In this document: one piece after another, positions 21,501-34,600 of the stretch
Position numbering within the stretch: the first letter of the stretch is position 1
Layout: every line of letters begins with the position of its first letter
Origin: Leguminivora glycinivorella
Taxonomy: Eukaryota > Arthropoda > Insecta > Lepidoptera > Tortricidae
Direction of reading: 5' to 3'
Length of the DNA stretch: 64,000 nt
Assembly: GCF_023078275.1 (NCBI RefSeq)
Contig: NC_062976.1
Span: 1,302,001 to 1,366,000 of the forward strand
Program-made: the position numbers and the translations under genes
Notes under the pieces: generated by a model
What the model saw: only the letters and a program-made list of their open reading frames with translations
The model's database searches: none
Told to the model about the DNA's origin: nothing

Positions 21501-24500
21501 GTAAGTGGTTGTTATATATTTGCAGTGTTAGGTACATTATTGCTTACGTAAATGGCGTAAAAGTGAGATTTAAAGCTAGAATGACACATTAAAATCAATA
21601 AGGATTTATCTGTAACGACATTTAGGTAGATGCTGCGATCTATCTAGCTCGAAAGTTTGGTACCTACTTAAATATTGTGCAAACATCTATTCAAACATTT
21701 TATGTAAATATGATTTCGTCAGTATTTAAGAAACAAATACGTACTTGAATCTTTATTAGATAAAAAGGTAGAAAGAGCGTTGGTACTAGCATAGCGCCAT
21801 ACACAGTTACTAATACGAGTAGGACAGTAGGTACCTACGTTTCTAGTTCAAACGAATCTTTTTTTTATTGTGATGGATTGGGTGTATTCTAGAGAAAACA
21901 TATAAAATGAACACTTAAATTAACGCTTTTGCAATTATTGTTACACAATCTACTATTGCGCGTATGAGAGTAATATATTTATAATGATTTTTTGTGTCTT
22001 CAATACTGACTAATGTGGTGTCATGACGTGGTATTGTTATACTAAAACCTACTTACAGTTAATAGTACCTATTAGATTTACAACAACTTACATTGTACGA
22101 AGTCGATTATAGTAACGTTGTACAACCCTGCGTGACCTTGCGCAGTAGTAACGACCGCGCCGCCGCTGCCGGAGATTAACTACTGATATATCCTTATACT
22201 GTGCCCGATACATATGTTTTCGTCTAGTCAGACCATTTTTTGAGGTTCTCCTTTGTACAAAGCAATGTCTTAGTTCAAAAATCATTAATGTTTAATGCTA
22301 ATACGAATCTAGTTTATTTTTTATGGCACTGGCACTATTGCGCAATAACTAACTATCATTGATACTGAAAGGAAGAATATGAAGATTTTTATTTTATCTT
22401 TTATGGATGGGTAAAACCGATTTAAGGGGGCCCAAAGGAAGAAACTAAATTCTGCTAGTAAACTAAAAAATCTTCAAGCCTATGCATGCAGAACTGCTTT
22501 AGGAGAGGAGAACGTGATTAAGAAATTTTTTTTGCAATATAAGTCACATGCAATTTTATTTTACAATCAAAATAAACTATATTATAGGACTTTTACAATT
22601 TTCTGTACTGGGTCGTGATATACCTACATGTGTAAACGTTATTAGAATAAGTATATTTCTGTATTACTAGACGAACTCCACTGCATAGCGGGTAGTACCT
22701 TTACCTCACCTCATCGAATAATGCAAGCTGACCCGTACATTTAAATTTTCATTTTCATTATTTTTTATCTCGCGTTTCGTAATATATTTATATAACAAAC
22801 TATATATTTTTATAAACTGTATAAATGTGGCTTTTTATTGATATTTATTGCTTTTAGATATATATTGTGTAGAAAGAACAAAATAGGATAATGTAAAAAA
22901 AAATTATCACATTTTTAATATTTTTTTTATAATTTTTGTATTTTTTTTATTTTAAGTGCATTAATCACTAAAATAGCCATAAACTACAATTATTACGGCT
23001 TTCGTGTGTTAAAAATAGTGATTATACCTGAAATCATTGACAAAACTTATTGAAATGAGCATTCAAATCACCCTATCGGGCGATGTAAATTATTTTTTAT
23101 CACTCGTCCTATAATATATTTCTATAACAAATTATACATTTTCTAAAACTAGATAAATGTAGCTATTAAATAATATTTTTTATTTAGAAAAAACCATTAC
23201 AGTTTTCATAAAATGTGCAATAATATGTTTAAAAAAAATCTCTTTTTCAGTTTTTCCCATTTTATTTTGTATTTTTGTTCTAAAATACATTTTTTTTGTT
23301 CCAAAAATGAATTCCTCGTCCTTCATTTATCCGAAAATGATATATCGCATGCCCTATTTTGTATAGTTTTAGAGAAATATGGTTTCAAAGGAAGCGCGGC
23401 GGCGCCAGCCTTCCCCCCCTCTTCCCTCCTAAATTAAGGGGGGCTCTCGATGCCTCCCGATCTTTATCTACTCAGGGCCACCCAAGGAACAACCTGTGCC
23501 AAGTCTCAGTGCTTAATCATAAAATGCAGGGTGTTGTGCAATAGCGTCCCCAGTATAAGTCAATACGCTTGTCCGAATAACTGACAGGTGCTTTTGCTGG
23601 CAGTCCTAATAGATGACATCTAAGTATGATTCAGGAAAAACAGTAAAAAACAAGTGTTTTGGGTTAAAATTTACTACAAAATTAAATAATTTAATTAAAA
23701 AAAACGTATTCTGTTGATAACATTTACTTTTTACGTGCTACATTTATGTAATAAAATAGAATAAGTCGGCTCCGCATTTTGAGCAAAATAAATTATGTAA
23801 TGAACTAAAATAGGGATTCCCCCAAAATAAAAATTGTATTTCACAGGTTCTGCAATACTTTGCCGGCTCCACTTCTTCGTCGTTTAAATCCACCTCTGTA
23901 TCTGGAAGCATCACGAAGAACAGATCCAGGAAAATGTTTTGTGAAAAATGACATGTCAAGCACTACCCAAAGAAATTATACAGATTTCACTACATTTAAC
24001 GAGAAAACATATCAATAAAACCGTAAAAGATATACAAAAAACTGTCTATGTGCATGTAATTTGTTTTTTTCAGTAATGTGACTTACAGAAAAATATGCTG
24101 ATAATATGAAACTGTAAACGATTCGTTTTGGCTACTTTAATCGTGATATCCTGAAAAAACGGCTCGACAAACATTGGGACTTGGAAAATAACGTAACAGT
24201 CCCAATAAATGCCAGCCGTGTCGAGTTTTAGACTTGCGACGGTTTTCAGTCCTAATAAATGACACGCTTGTTTATCACAGTAACAATGAACGAAATCGAC
24301 ATTTAATTACTTAAATATCTTCCCGCACATTCTAGCACCAACACAATTATAGAATATGTTCACAACTTACCGTGAAAGTATTTTAAATAAGTCAGCAAAT
24401 ACGAGCAAAGCTTAACCAAATCGCTAACAAAATTGAGAGATTGATTGCTCATGACAATGTCATCACATATATTATTCATTAATTGAAAAAAGTTTCTATA

Positions 24501-24665
24501 TTTTATAATATGGCGTATGAAATGTGAAGGCTACAAACATTTCTCATCTAATAAATCTAATTGCGATGAATGTAACGGTAGTCTTATCTTATTAATCGCT
24601 ATTTAAACCATGGGTGACGAGTACTAGTACCGCGTCGAGCACTAGTACATCCACCTTATATTTTG

Positions 24666-24699
24666 AATGAATGACCAAGTCAATACTTGGTCATTCATT
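24666..24699. repeat. Perfect 15-bp hairpin
   Basis: AATGAATGACCAAGT, loop CAAT, then its exact reverse complement. The surrounding 23.55-24.83 kb shows no gene; only three loose CAGTCC(T/C)AATA(G/A)ATG motifs (23605, 24202, 24248) stand out. Confidence 0.85.
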
Positions 24700-24824
24700 T
24701 CGGTTTCAGCAAAAAAACTGCCAAAATACTGTTTTTGCGCCCAGAGTTCTGAATGATGCGCGGTTACTGTCTTATATTATTATTTAGTTAGTATTGGTAG
24801 TACTTAGGTAGTATTGTTTCGTAT

Positions 24825-25085
24825 TATACATACATACATATAATCACGCCTGTATCCCATAAAGGGGTAGGCAGAGCACATGAACTATTAATTTTCAGTG
24901 CCACTCTTGGCAAAAAGGGGTTGAAATAAATCCAAATTATGACATTGCAGTGACAGGTTGAGAGTCTCACGCCTACGTCACAATTGAACCCATATCCCAC
25001 AGTCGACTTCTACGACACCCAAGGGAAGAAAGGGGGTGGTGAAATTCTTAACCCGTCACCACACGGGGTGGGGTGTTTAGTATTA
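24825..25085 (-). repeat. Dispersed lepidopteran repeat (CACGCCTGTATCCC family)
   Basis: ATCACGCCTGTATCCCATAA to AATTCTTAACCCGTCACCAC. Other copies: 61255-61515 (same strand), 55060-55300 (opposite strand) and a fragment at 53965-54065. Confidence 0.75.
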
Positions 25086-25114
25086 TATTATTGTTATTTG
25101 TAGGTTCGCGAGGC

Positions 25115-25450
25115 CAGGGCTCGGATACCGGCTAAATTTTCAAACCGTTATCATGTACTTGCGGACAAACCTTTAAATTTCGTTTTCGCTCAAAAAACCG
25201 CTATTTTTAAACCGGTTTTTAGGAGAACTCTTTCATAAAGGTTTCGTTCGATTAACCGGTTTTCCGCAGCATGATAGGTAATACTGTTCTAACCAAACAA
25301 AAAACTCGCTGCGTGAACCGCTCGACGAATAAACCGGTTTATTTCGGTTAAAATAAAGTTCTCATAACGTTCGCGTTCTTTAAAAAGTTCGAAGTAAAAT
25401 CGAAATAAACCGGTTTTAACCGGTAAAAAATAAACCGGTTCCGAGCCTTG
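25115..25450. mobile_element. hAT-type short inverted-repeat element, 8-bp duplication
   Basis: Ends CAGGGCTCGGATACCGG and CCGGTTCCGAGCCTTG are inverted. CGCGAGGC lies directly outside both ends (25107-25114 and 25451-25458), an 8-bp duplication as made by hAT transposases. The interior has many AACCGGTTT motifs. It sits 50 bp beyond the diablo stop codon, in its presumed 3'UTR. Confidence 0.85.
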
Positions 25451-25502
25451 CGCGAGGCACATGACATAAATAATACATTGAAAGGGTTAAAGGTTAAAAG
25501 CC

Positions 25503-25619
25503 TCACCAGATGTAGTGGTTGTCGTGGTGCGGCGCGCGCATGACGCCGACGCCGCCGCCGAGCCGGCGATAGTTCATGGCGCCGCACAGCCGCCACTGGT
25601 TCGACTCCGGGTCGAACAC
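25503..25619 (-). CDS. dbo: diablo terminal exon
   Basis: Acceptor TTGTTGCAG; VFDPESNQWRLCGAMNYRRL, GGGVGVMRAPHHDNHYIW and TGA (25503-25505). The intron before it is 2.7 kb and holds a hAT relic and an inverted-repeat element. Confidence 0.9.
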   Translation of the reverse strand: MFDPESNQWRLCGAMNYRRLGGGVGVMRAPHHDNHYIW

Positions 25620-28600
25620 CTGCAACAAAATAGTTTTGGCGATTATGGTTACATTTTGGTGCCGTGACCAGGATTTTATAATTTTTACACGATCTATTTT
25701 TGGAACTTTGAGAAACAAAAAGTAATAACAAACAAAGACAAGTTACGTAAATGTGTATGCCAAGTTTAATATAGTTAACACTTGATATTTAATAATATGA
25801 GCCGGCATTTAGATGGCGATTCAATTCAACGTTGGCGTTTTCAAAAGATTGACGCCATAGTATGTTGTAAATTGACACAGAGCCTCGCTCCTTGGCTTTT
25901 CTTTCCAGTCACAATGTATACCTACATTATTGCTATACCGAGCTAACTTGGCAGTATTTTGATAACACAGGCTGATTTTGGTAGCTTAGTATGTGCCAGT
26001 GACATGCCGAGTCATGCAAACCGCCGCCTACTTGGCATCGATCCCACCAGTGTGTGTAGTAGTAGTAGTAGTGGTCCAAAGTGGTGGTGGTAAGTCCAAC
26101 GGTTATTGATCCGAAGCATGGAACGCTCTGGGTGGCTAGCCGAATGGCACAATCGCTCACGAAACGCTCACGAAACGAAGCGCTAGTAGATATCTATCTC
26201 TATCGCGCTTGCGTATTGGCGCGACAGAGCCAGCGGCGTATCGCTTTCGTTTGGCGTCGGAGAAATGCCATTCGGCTACGGGGCCTGATGTGGCTCGCGA
26301 AGCCAAACTTGGTTTTGAAAGTGCGATCACAGGTTGCGCAATGAAGCTGGCCGGCGGGGTTGTAGGCAGTAGCGGCTTGCCCTAAAGTGCGCTTGTGCGG
26401 TGCACTCCCAAAAATAATCACAATTAAACTATAGTAATACATCAATTATCGTACCTCAAATTAATGTATTATACTATATAAAAACTATCGCAAAAAAGTC
26501 CAATCAAACAATTACTTATATTTCTTAAAAGTTCATTATACAGTCTATATTAATCCGCCAATTCCCTTCCTATACAATTTCATACGCACCGCGCTCAACG
26601 GAGCGCTTTGAATTGCGCTCCTATGGAGAAATATTCAGTACATTCTCTAATACGAAATTCAGTAAGAGCGAAAGAGAAGTTTAGTCATAGCTCCGCGCGT
26701 GAGACAGAAGATTATGTATGAAATATTAGGTAAATCTGGAGCGCCGCTCCTAGGGACGTTTGACCACAGAGCTATATCAAGATAGAAAGAAAAAGTATCA
26801 TATTTAGTACCGCGAACGGCAGTCTGCTCGACGATTGGTGTCAAAATTAGTTTTCCATTGCGGTTTTAATTTGACGAGCTCGATTTGGCGTGCGTTCAAA
26901 ACAAACGACCTATAAACATGAAATAAATGCTAGAATAATGTGTATGTAATGATTGTAATGAAAATAAATTGATTTGTTCTTATTAGAGTACGAGCGATGT
27001 AAAAATAAGCCATGAATTCAAACTGTCGAGTCAATTCACATTTGTGGTATCAAGTATTTATCTATTTATTCAACAGATTAAAAAGTATGCAACACAAATT
27101 AAATTACAAATACATTCATGCAAAAATCTTAAACTAACTTATATTATAAATATTCTAAACTACATTAATAATTAACTAGGTAATCCAATCATAATAAGAA
27201 CACCAATAAATGCGAAATGTTACACGATCGGTCTCCCTGTCAACCGCCACGCTTTTTCCTTCTATCTCGATATAGGTCTGTGGGTTTGTCCTTGATTACC
27301 GTCTCGGTTGCATCGCGCAGGCGCGAAATGCGTCGCGGTCATCCGCGAGCCGCGTATTTCGCGCGCTATTTTGTTAATTGTTAGTAAACAATAGATAAAC
27401 AAGTTTTATTTTAAGGCACGCGCGGGAATACAATTTTGCCTTATTTTGAAACCGTTTAAATTGTTTTTATTGCAAGTGTGTGAGAATGGATGGGTACAAT
27501 GTGACATTTATAAAAGAGTGTGAAAAAACTTTTGCAACGCGATTAGAATTAAAAGCTAAAGGACCACCGCGGCCCGACCTTAAACTTACGCAAATATGTT
27601 TTCTCAAAAACCAAAATTTTACACGTGTTTTTAAAACGGAACAGTATGAAAAAACACCGTGGTTATGTGGATGAGAAAAAAGTGACAAACTGTTTTGCTT
27701 TCCATGTCTTTTATTTGGAGCGGGCGCGGACGGCGGAGGTGGTGAGTCTGCATGGACCGATACCGGCGTCAGTGACTTAATTATCACATCTTTCGATGAA
27801 AATAAAAAAAAAACATTCACAATCCCGCATTCATTTACTGAATGAACTGCAGTTTTCGTCTATTCATTTTTATGTTTTACTGTTATTAACCCTGAAGCTG
27901 GGCAGCTACATATATAAACTAAATAAAGAATATTTTTCACTGAAATTTAAACTTATAGTTCAGGCATTTGTTGGAAAATTGAAGGAAAGAAAAAGAATGC
28001 ATCTCTGAGCCAATTTAATATGATTTAAATTTAATCACATTGAATAAGTACAAACAGGAACACTAGACTTTATGCCGTTGTAATAGGAATTACAAATACA
28101 CAGTTAATAGTGTTGATTATGTTATGTAGGCTACATACATGTAGGACCTTGGGCCTTACGATGATTATTTGGGTGAACACCCACAAATTACAGCCGCGAG
28201 CCGCCTCTGGTTGTAGGTATAGCTATACGAGGGCTTCGGTCGCGTCTTACGGAGATGGCGTTTAGCATCCAGTTATCGGTCGTCGCCGAGCGATGAAGCT
28301 CATAGCTTACTTGCTTTTAGTGCGACCAGTGGCTTAGTCTGGGTGTACAAACCTCGATGGACTTCAGGTAGGCGGTGCCGTCGAAGCCGCCGACGGCGTA
28401 GAGCTGGCCGTTGACGACGGCGAGCCCCACGCCGCTGCGCCGCGACGTCATGGCCACCACGGGCGACCACGCGTCCGAGGCCGGGTCGTATCTGTCAGCA
28501 CATAGCGAATAAACCCAACATTACAAAAACCCTCAACATTAAATAAATCATATCTTCAACTTTAATGTTTAAGATAAATATAGAAGAGAAAAGATCACCT

Positions 28601-31600
28601 GGACAGAGGCGAAATTGGTACCTAAAAATTTTTGAAGATGAAATAAATTAAACTAAGAATTACTTACTCTTTAAATTGAAAAGGCCAGATGGTGGACGAT
28701 TTTGTGATTAGTTTGTCAAGAGAGCCTTAAGTTTTTTATGAAGATAACATACCTTTCAGCAGAAGACAGTTCAGTGCAGTCGTCTCTGCCCCGACGGCGT
28801 AGATCTGTCCGTCGAACACGGCGCAGCCGAGGTGCTTGCGTCGCGTCGACATGGGCGCTACGGGCGTCCATTTGTTTGCTCTGAACACAAATAAACAGTG
28901 TTAATAAAAGCCCTTTTCTTCGGCTATGTGTTCATTAACATTGTTATAAAATAAAATACATAAATAGCAAAGTATTTTCTAGGACAAGACTGAGAAGTCT
29001 GATTACAATTGGTGCCATGACCAGGATTACGTCTAAGTAAAATTTGTAGTGACAAACGTTGCAGTGGCTACAAAAATGGCGAAAACAGAACGAAAAACGC
29101 AAATTTACTTTTTCCTCGGACGCTTAAGCATTATGCATTAGAGCCAAAACAAGATAAAGTTGGTAAAGATTTTGACAGCACAAACTGCAAATGTTATTTT
29201 GAACGGGAAAACTTCTATGAGATTATCATTTTTAATTAAAATTTATCGAATTAAAATTGTTTCACTTAGCTTGATCTGACTCTAGTCGTATATTAAGCAC
29301 GAAAGCGTTAAACATAAAAAATACAAGTGGGATTATTACCTGGGATCGTACCGCTCCACAGTGTTGAGCGGGCTCTGTCCGTCCGAGCCACCCACAGCGT
29401 ATAGAGCGCCGCCTAGAACGGCCACGGCAACGCCGAGCCGTCGCGTCGTCATTGCTGCTACCTGCGCCACAGATAACATCTTACCATAACGAACTATGTT
29501 GACGAAATAAAAATCAGTATGACTTCTACATTGTGGGCTTTCACCGCGAGCTATGATTTAATAAAGATTTTATTGAATTGCAACTGAGTAAATGTTCGGG
29601 TGGCATCCGTTCCTCAGTAAAGCTACAGAGCGGCTGCTGACGTTCACAAGTATTTAAAGTCATCACCGTTAACCACCCGGAATGCAATGACTGACAGATA
29701 CAACGCCACCACTTACTTTGGTCCACCGGTTCTCCTTAGGTTCATATCTCTCGACGTAGTTGAGGCACTGGACGCCATTTTGTCCTCCTACGGCGTACAA
29801 TGCCCCGTCTAGCTCTGCCACGCCGACATAAGCACCACAAGAATAGGTAGAACGGAAGCACCTATTTTATTATACGGACGCCGAATAGGTAGGATCCTAT
29901 ATACTGTATATACATCACAGTTACACTCACTTTGGTCCACCGGTTCTCCTTGGGTTCGTATCTCTCGACGTGGTTGAGGCACTGGACGCCATCTTGTCCT
30001 CCTACGGCATACAGTGCGCCGTCTAGCACCGCCACACCCACGGATGTTCGGCAAGAGGATGTCGGGGCTACAGCACCACACCACTGCGAATATTTATTAA
30101 TAATTAAGTTATTTTTGCTGCAGACCAAAAAAGAGATGTTGAAACAGTATAGACGCAATTCGTAGCCATTAGGGAAGAAAGGGAATCATTTACCCTGCAG
30201 TGAGACACAAAATAGGCTATTCAAAAAATAATAAAAATCCAACTACCATTCAGGCCATAGGTAATGCAATTGGTGCCATGACCAGGATTTACCCTCCTGA
30301 AGCATTATACAGTAAGAAGAAGTGTTTAACAGTAAGTTTTAAGGGGAATGTTTTTACCTGAATGATCTTCAGATCATAATTATTTATTTTTTGAGCTAGC
30401 TTTGCTCGTCCATTTTATGAATATTGAAACAGAGTTCAATTGGTGCCCTTACCCGGATTTTTCTTAAAGTATTTCAAATCTTACCTGATTGGTCTGAGGA
30501 TCATATCTCTCAATACTGTTGAGGTAGCTCTGTCCGTCATGCCCGCCGACTGCGTATAAGAGATCATGTAACACGGCCACGCCGACGCCGCATCGCCGCT
30601 TGGACATGGGCGCCACCATTTCCATTCGGCGGTCTGTGGGTCGAAGCGTTCGACCGACGCTATGGCGTCGCCCGAACACCAGCCGCCGACGGCAAATAGG
30701 ACTTCACCTGAAAAAAAATAGGACTATTTATCTGTATAAAGCTTCGTGTATATATTATTGAAGTGGTCAAACATTACCCTTTAAATGACGCTGACTTATT
30801 TAAAGTCACACACAGGTCGAACGCGATTAATTAACATTATTTTTACCTTTTTTCCCAACGTTTCGGTCAGGTTGCACTGGCCGTGGTCGCGGCCTGTGTG
30901 TGACTTTAAATATGTGTACAAATGTGTGCGCGAGAACTTAAAGTGTTATATGACGCTGACTTTTTTGGAAATAAGGTCGAGCTACAAGAATTGCGCTTTT
31001 AAGGAGATTGCAGAGACTCACTCAACAGCAGTTCGTATTCACCGCTGCATCAAGTTTTTATCTCACTCTCGTCATAAAAATCGTATTGTCATATTAGATT
31101 TTCGTGTCACAATTGGTGCAGTGACCAGGATTTGCCCTCCTGAACCATCCTGCATCTTGAGACTTTTGGCTCGCGATAGGGTACAGATACACCAGTCGTC
31201 TCGTCTCGTCTCGACTTCGCTTGGTGGGTTTCCTGGGGCACATCCTAGGCCCCTGCATAAACGGGCGCTCCTGGAGTTAACACAACAGGTAGGTAGGTAT
31301 CAATTCGTGCCGTGACCAGGATTTACTCTCCTGAATCTTTAGACTTGGCTCGCAATAGTCTCCCGCTACTGACCTCGTCTAGTGGGTTTCCTGGGGCGGG
31401 TCATGTTAGTTAAAAGTAACAATTGATGCCGTGACCAGGATTTACCCTCCATGAACCATCCTGCATCTTTAGACTTTTGTCTCCCGCTACTGACCTCGCC
31501 TGGTGGGTTTCCTGGGGCGAGTCCTGGGCCCCTGCATGAGCGGGCGCTCCTGCGGCAGCAGCAGGTAGTTCTTGGCCTCGTCCAGCAGGTCGCGGCAGGC

Positions 31601-34600
31601 GTCGTCGGAGCGGATCAGCAGCTCGGACGACACCGTGCCCACGAGGAACTTGGGACTCAGGAGTGGCAGCCGGACGTGTTGGAGGACCTGTAAGAATTTA
31701 ACAAACGGGTTAAAACAGTTAAGGAAAGGGGGAAGTGTTGACTTATGGAATTAGCTACCCGATTGTCTCGTTATCTATCGATTCTACCGTGTGTGAGAAA
31801 GACTAAAACATAATTTAACTAATTCAGGACCGTAAGTTTTTATGAATAAATGGACGGGTTTCGCCTCCAATTAAAGTAGGCTCTTTACAAATGTTAGTTT
31901 ATGAAATTAGTAAACTGGTCCCACCGCGAGGCTATTTTTAAAAACGAACAAATGATAATCACTTCCGTGTAAAGAAAAGAGACACGGCGATGTTTATGTT
32001 ACTCGCCCAAATCAATACACTTAATAACTTAGTTGGTCTAGTATAGTACCCAAGTATTGTGATTATCTCGACTCGGAACTGATGTGCCAGTTTCCGATTC
32101 CTTCAACCACATAACAACCCGATCAGAGCGTATGGTCAACTCACCAAAAATTTTGAACTGCAGCAGCAATTGATCTCCATACACACACTTCACAGTTCTT
32201 CTTCAAATCTTTTTTTTTAAATTATTATTTACTATAAATGGGCTTACTCTTGGCCACAGACTAGCCAAAGACAAAGACGTGGAATGAGCTCGCCCAGAAG
32301 ATGCCTGTTCAGTCTAGATTTTAAGGTTGCCGGGTTATATGAGCTCGGATTAAATAATTTTAAATTAACTGAAGTTACTTACCTGTGCTAGATGCTGTCT
32401 CCTCTCAGCGACGTTATACTTCACCCAGGACATGACAGCCTGGAAGGTCTGCTCCTCGGAGCGAACGTTCAGCTCATCTGACGACACGATGTCTATGAGC
32501 TGGGCTGCTGGTAGCAACAGGAATTCTTCGCTTTCCATAACCTGAACACAAACAGATTAGCATTGCAGTGGTAAGATTGTTAGAGAGAAATTTAACACTA
32601 TTGCATAATTTTAAGGTAGCATTTGTTGAATGTGGTGGGGCACAATTTATTGCGAAAGGGATTTGCCCTAGGAAACACTTTGCGAGTTAATTGGGACATT
32701 ACAGACCTGCTGGCTGATGACTAACCTGAAAGTTTTGCTGAATTAACAAATCAGCTATACAAAGGAGTTCACGGCAAAAATAGGTGTCAGCTGCCCTGAT
32801 GCCAAGGTAGTTATCGTCCAGCTCCTAAGAACCTTACAGCTGGAACAGCTCTTGACTAACCTCTGAATTTCTTCTGCGTGAACTTATCACCTTATCAGCT
32901 ATACGAAGTAGTTCATGACAGAAACAGGTATCTGCAAAAGTCCTCATGCCAAGCAGTTACAGTCCAGCTCCTGAGGACCTACAGCTGGCACAGACTTGAC
33001 TAACCTCTGGAAAGTTCTGCTGCGTGAACTTATCAGCTATACGCAGCAGTTCGCGACAGGAATGGGTGTCGGCGAAGGCCCTGATGCCGAGGCAGTTGGA
33101 GCAGTCTAGTTGCCTCTTGAGGAACTCGCAGCAGACGTCCTGGATCTCTTGCAGCTGGAGGAGGCAGGCGGCTGGCAGCAACGCCTGCAATGGACAATGT
33201 TTATTTGATAATGAACAATCTTGTGTTGACAATTTTGTAAAAAAAGAATCACGAAAACGTTAGTGTTGTTGTGTCTTTTCGTTCCGCACAGACACGGAAT
33301 TATAGTTTCGATTGTTCTCTGTTTCTTTATAATTAAGTCTACGTGGGCCAATAAAGTGAGAGACAAGGGCAAAACTTTAGTTTCGAAATTCTATAGTATC
33401 AAGTACGTGCGTTGAGAATGTTGTGATGTTATGGTTTTTGTTATGATTATGAATATTTGAGTTGTATTGCAAACCTCGTTTTCTCGCATATCGTACATAA
33501 TCACTTTTCTTGCTTTTTAGAATCAATCGAGATTATAGATTGATTTAAGTTCAAATAAAAAAATCATGTTCTCGAGGGAAGAAATTTACCTCTTAAAATA
33601 ACAATAAAATACCCGATTTAGCTTATCCATGGCTCTGGGGTCAATCAAGCAATAGGAATGCGAACTATAAGGTCTATAAGTGATCACGTCCATTAATTAT
33701 TTTCCATTAACTTTTGTCATTGTCACTTGGGTAAACGGACATCCAAAGCGCACAAATGTGGCAAAATGTGACACTGGCAAACACAGCTAAAATTCACAAC
33801 AAACAAAAACATTTTGCCTGCAATACGACTTTGTAAACGAAACCGGGTCACTGAATGCAACCTTACATTAAGTAGATACGTAATCGCGAAAATTATAATT
33901 AAGGTCATTTACATAATTTTTAAATTCCATTATTGTTTAAAGAAAGCAACTTTGTAAGTGCAGTAGGTATTTAAATAATCTTCGCCGTCTTTACAAAATT
34001 CACATCATAAATAAACTAAAACGTCTTTATAAAATGAATGCTTTAGTAGGGTAAGAGTAACTTAGTTTTTTGGGACAAAAGCAACAATATAACGATTATC
34101 TACAATAGGCTACTAGACTCGTATCGAATTTAGCACATCAAGTTATTGTTTTCTGTAGTATTTGACTTAAGAAATCAATATTTATAGCGTGCGGGCATTA
34201 AAAGTGCGTGATGACTGCGTATTTTTAATTAAAGATGTGTGTATGTTTTTTTTTAATTATGGACTCCGAAAACGGTGTTGGCCAATGGAGTGACGTCACA
34301 TAATTCAGATCAACTATGGAAATTAGAGGTAGTAATCTGATCTCCATAGAAGCGACCTCTATTGTATTAAAATTCATAGTCGTTGACGGGTGTGACAATG
34401 TGAAATATTTTTTCTAAATATACTGACGTCATGTCATAGATATTCTGTAGATTAATATGGCTGATGTTGTTTTTGCCTGATCAAGTAAAAGTAAACATTA
34501 TTTTTTTTTTGCGGGTTTTTAAGTCGTAATAAAATATGGTACTATTTTTTTTCGTTTAATTAGACAGTAATTAATAATATAAGACATACTTTGAAAAAGA

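Larger units (their letters stand above)
19660..23545. mobile_element. 3.9-kb THAP transposon with ~860-bp inverted arms
   Basis: 19660-20540 is repeated inverted at about 22690-23545 (CCCTGCATTTTATGATTAAG, GGGAGGCATCGAGAGCCCCC, GGTCAGCTTG all have counterparts). The outermost shared motif is GCTATTGC. Between the arms are a nested inverted repeat, a Cys-rich ORF and a THAP exon. P-element and Kolobok transposases carry THAP domains, so the element is probably a deleted member of such a family; the catalytic part is not visible. The left half is close to 19.3-19.65 kb AT-rich spacer with no gene. Confidence 0.75.
25657..31441 (+). repeat. Seven interspersed copies of a tRNA-His 3'-end complement
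   Basis: TGGTGCCGTGACCAGGAT or a near match occurs at 25657, 29010, 30271, 30441, 31114, 31305 and 31424, always on the plus strand, all in diablo introns. It equals the reverse complement of the 3' end of metazoan tRNA-His including CCA, the form of a retroelement primer-binding site. Several copies share the following TT(T/A)(G/C)CCCTCCTGAA. Copies 5-7 lie within the duplicated units of exon 5. Confidence 0.7.

Noticed and set aside
22088..22285. Arg-rich minus-strand ORF in the THAP element as a transposase exon
   Set aside because: No transposase motif, and wrong strand relative to the THAP exon.
23744..23959. Minus-strand ORF with four Cys
   Set aside because: Two CxxC pairs but no recognisable domain or splice context; too short to support.
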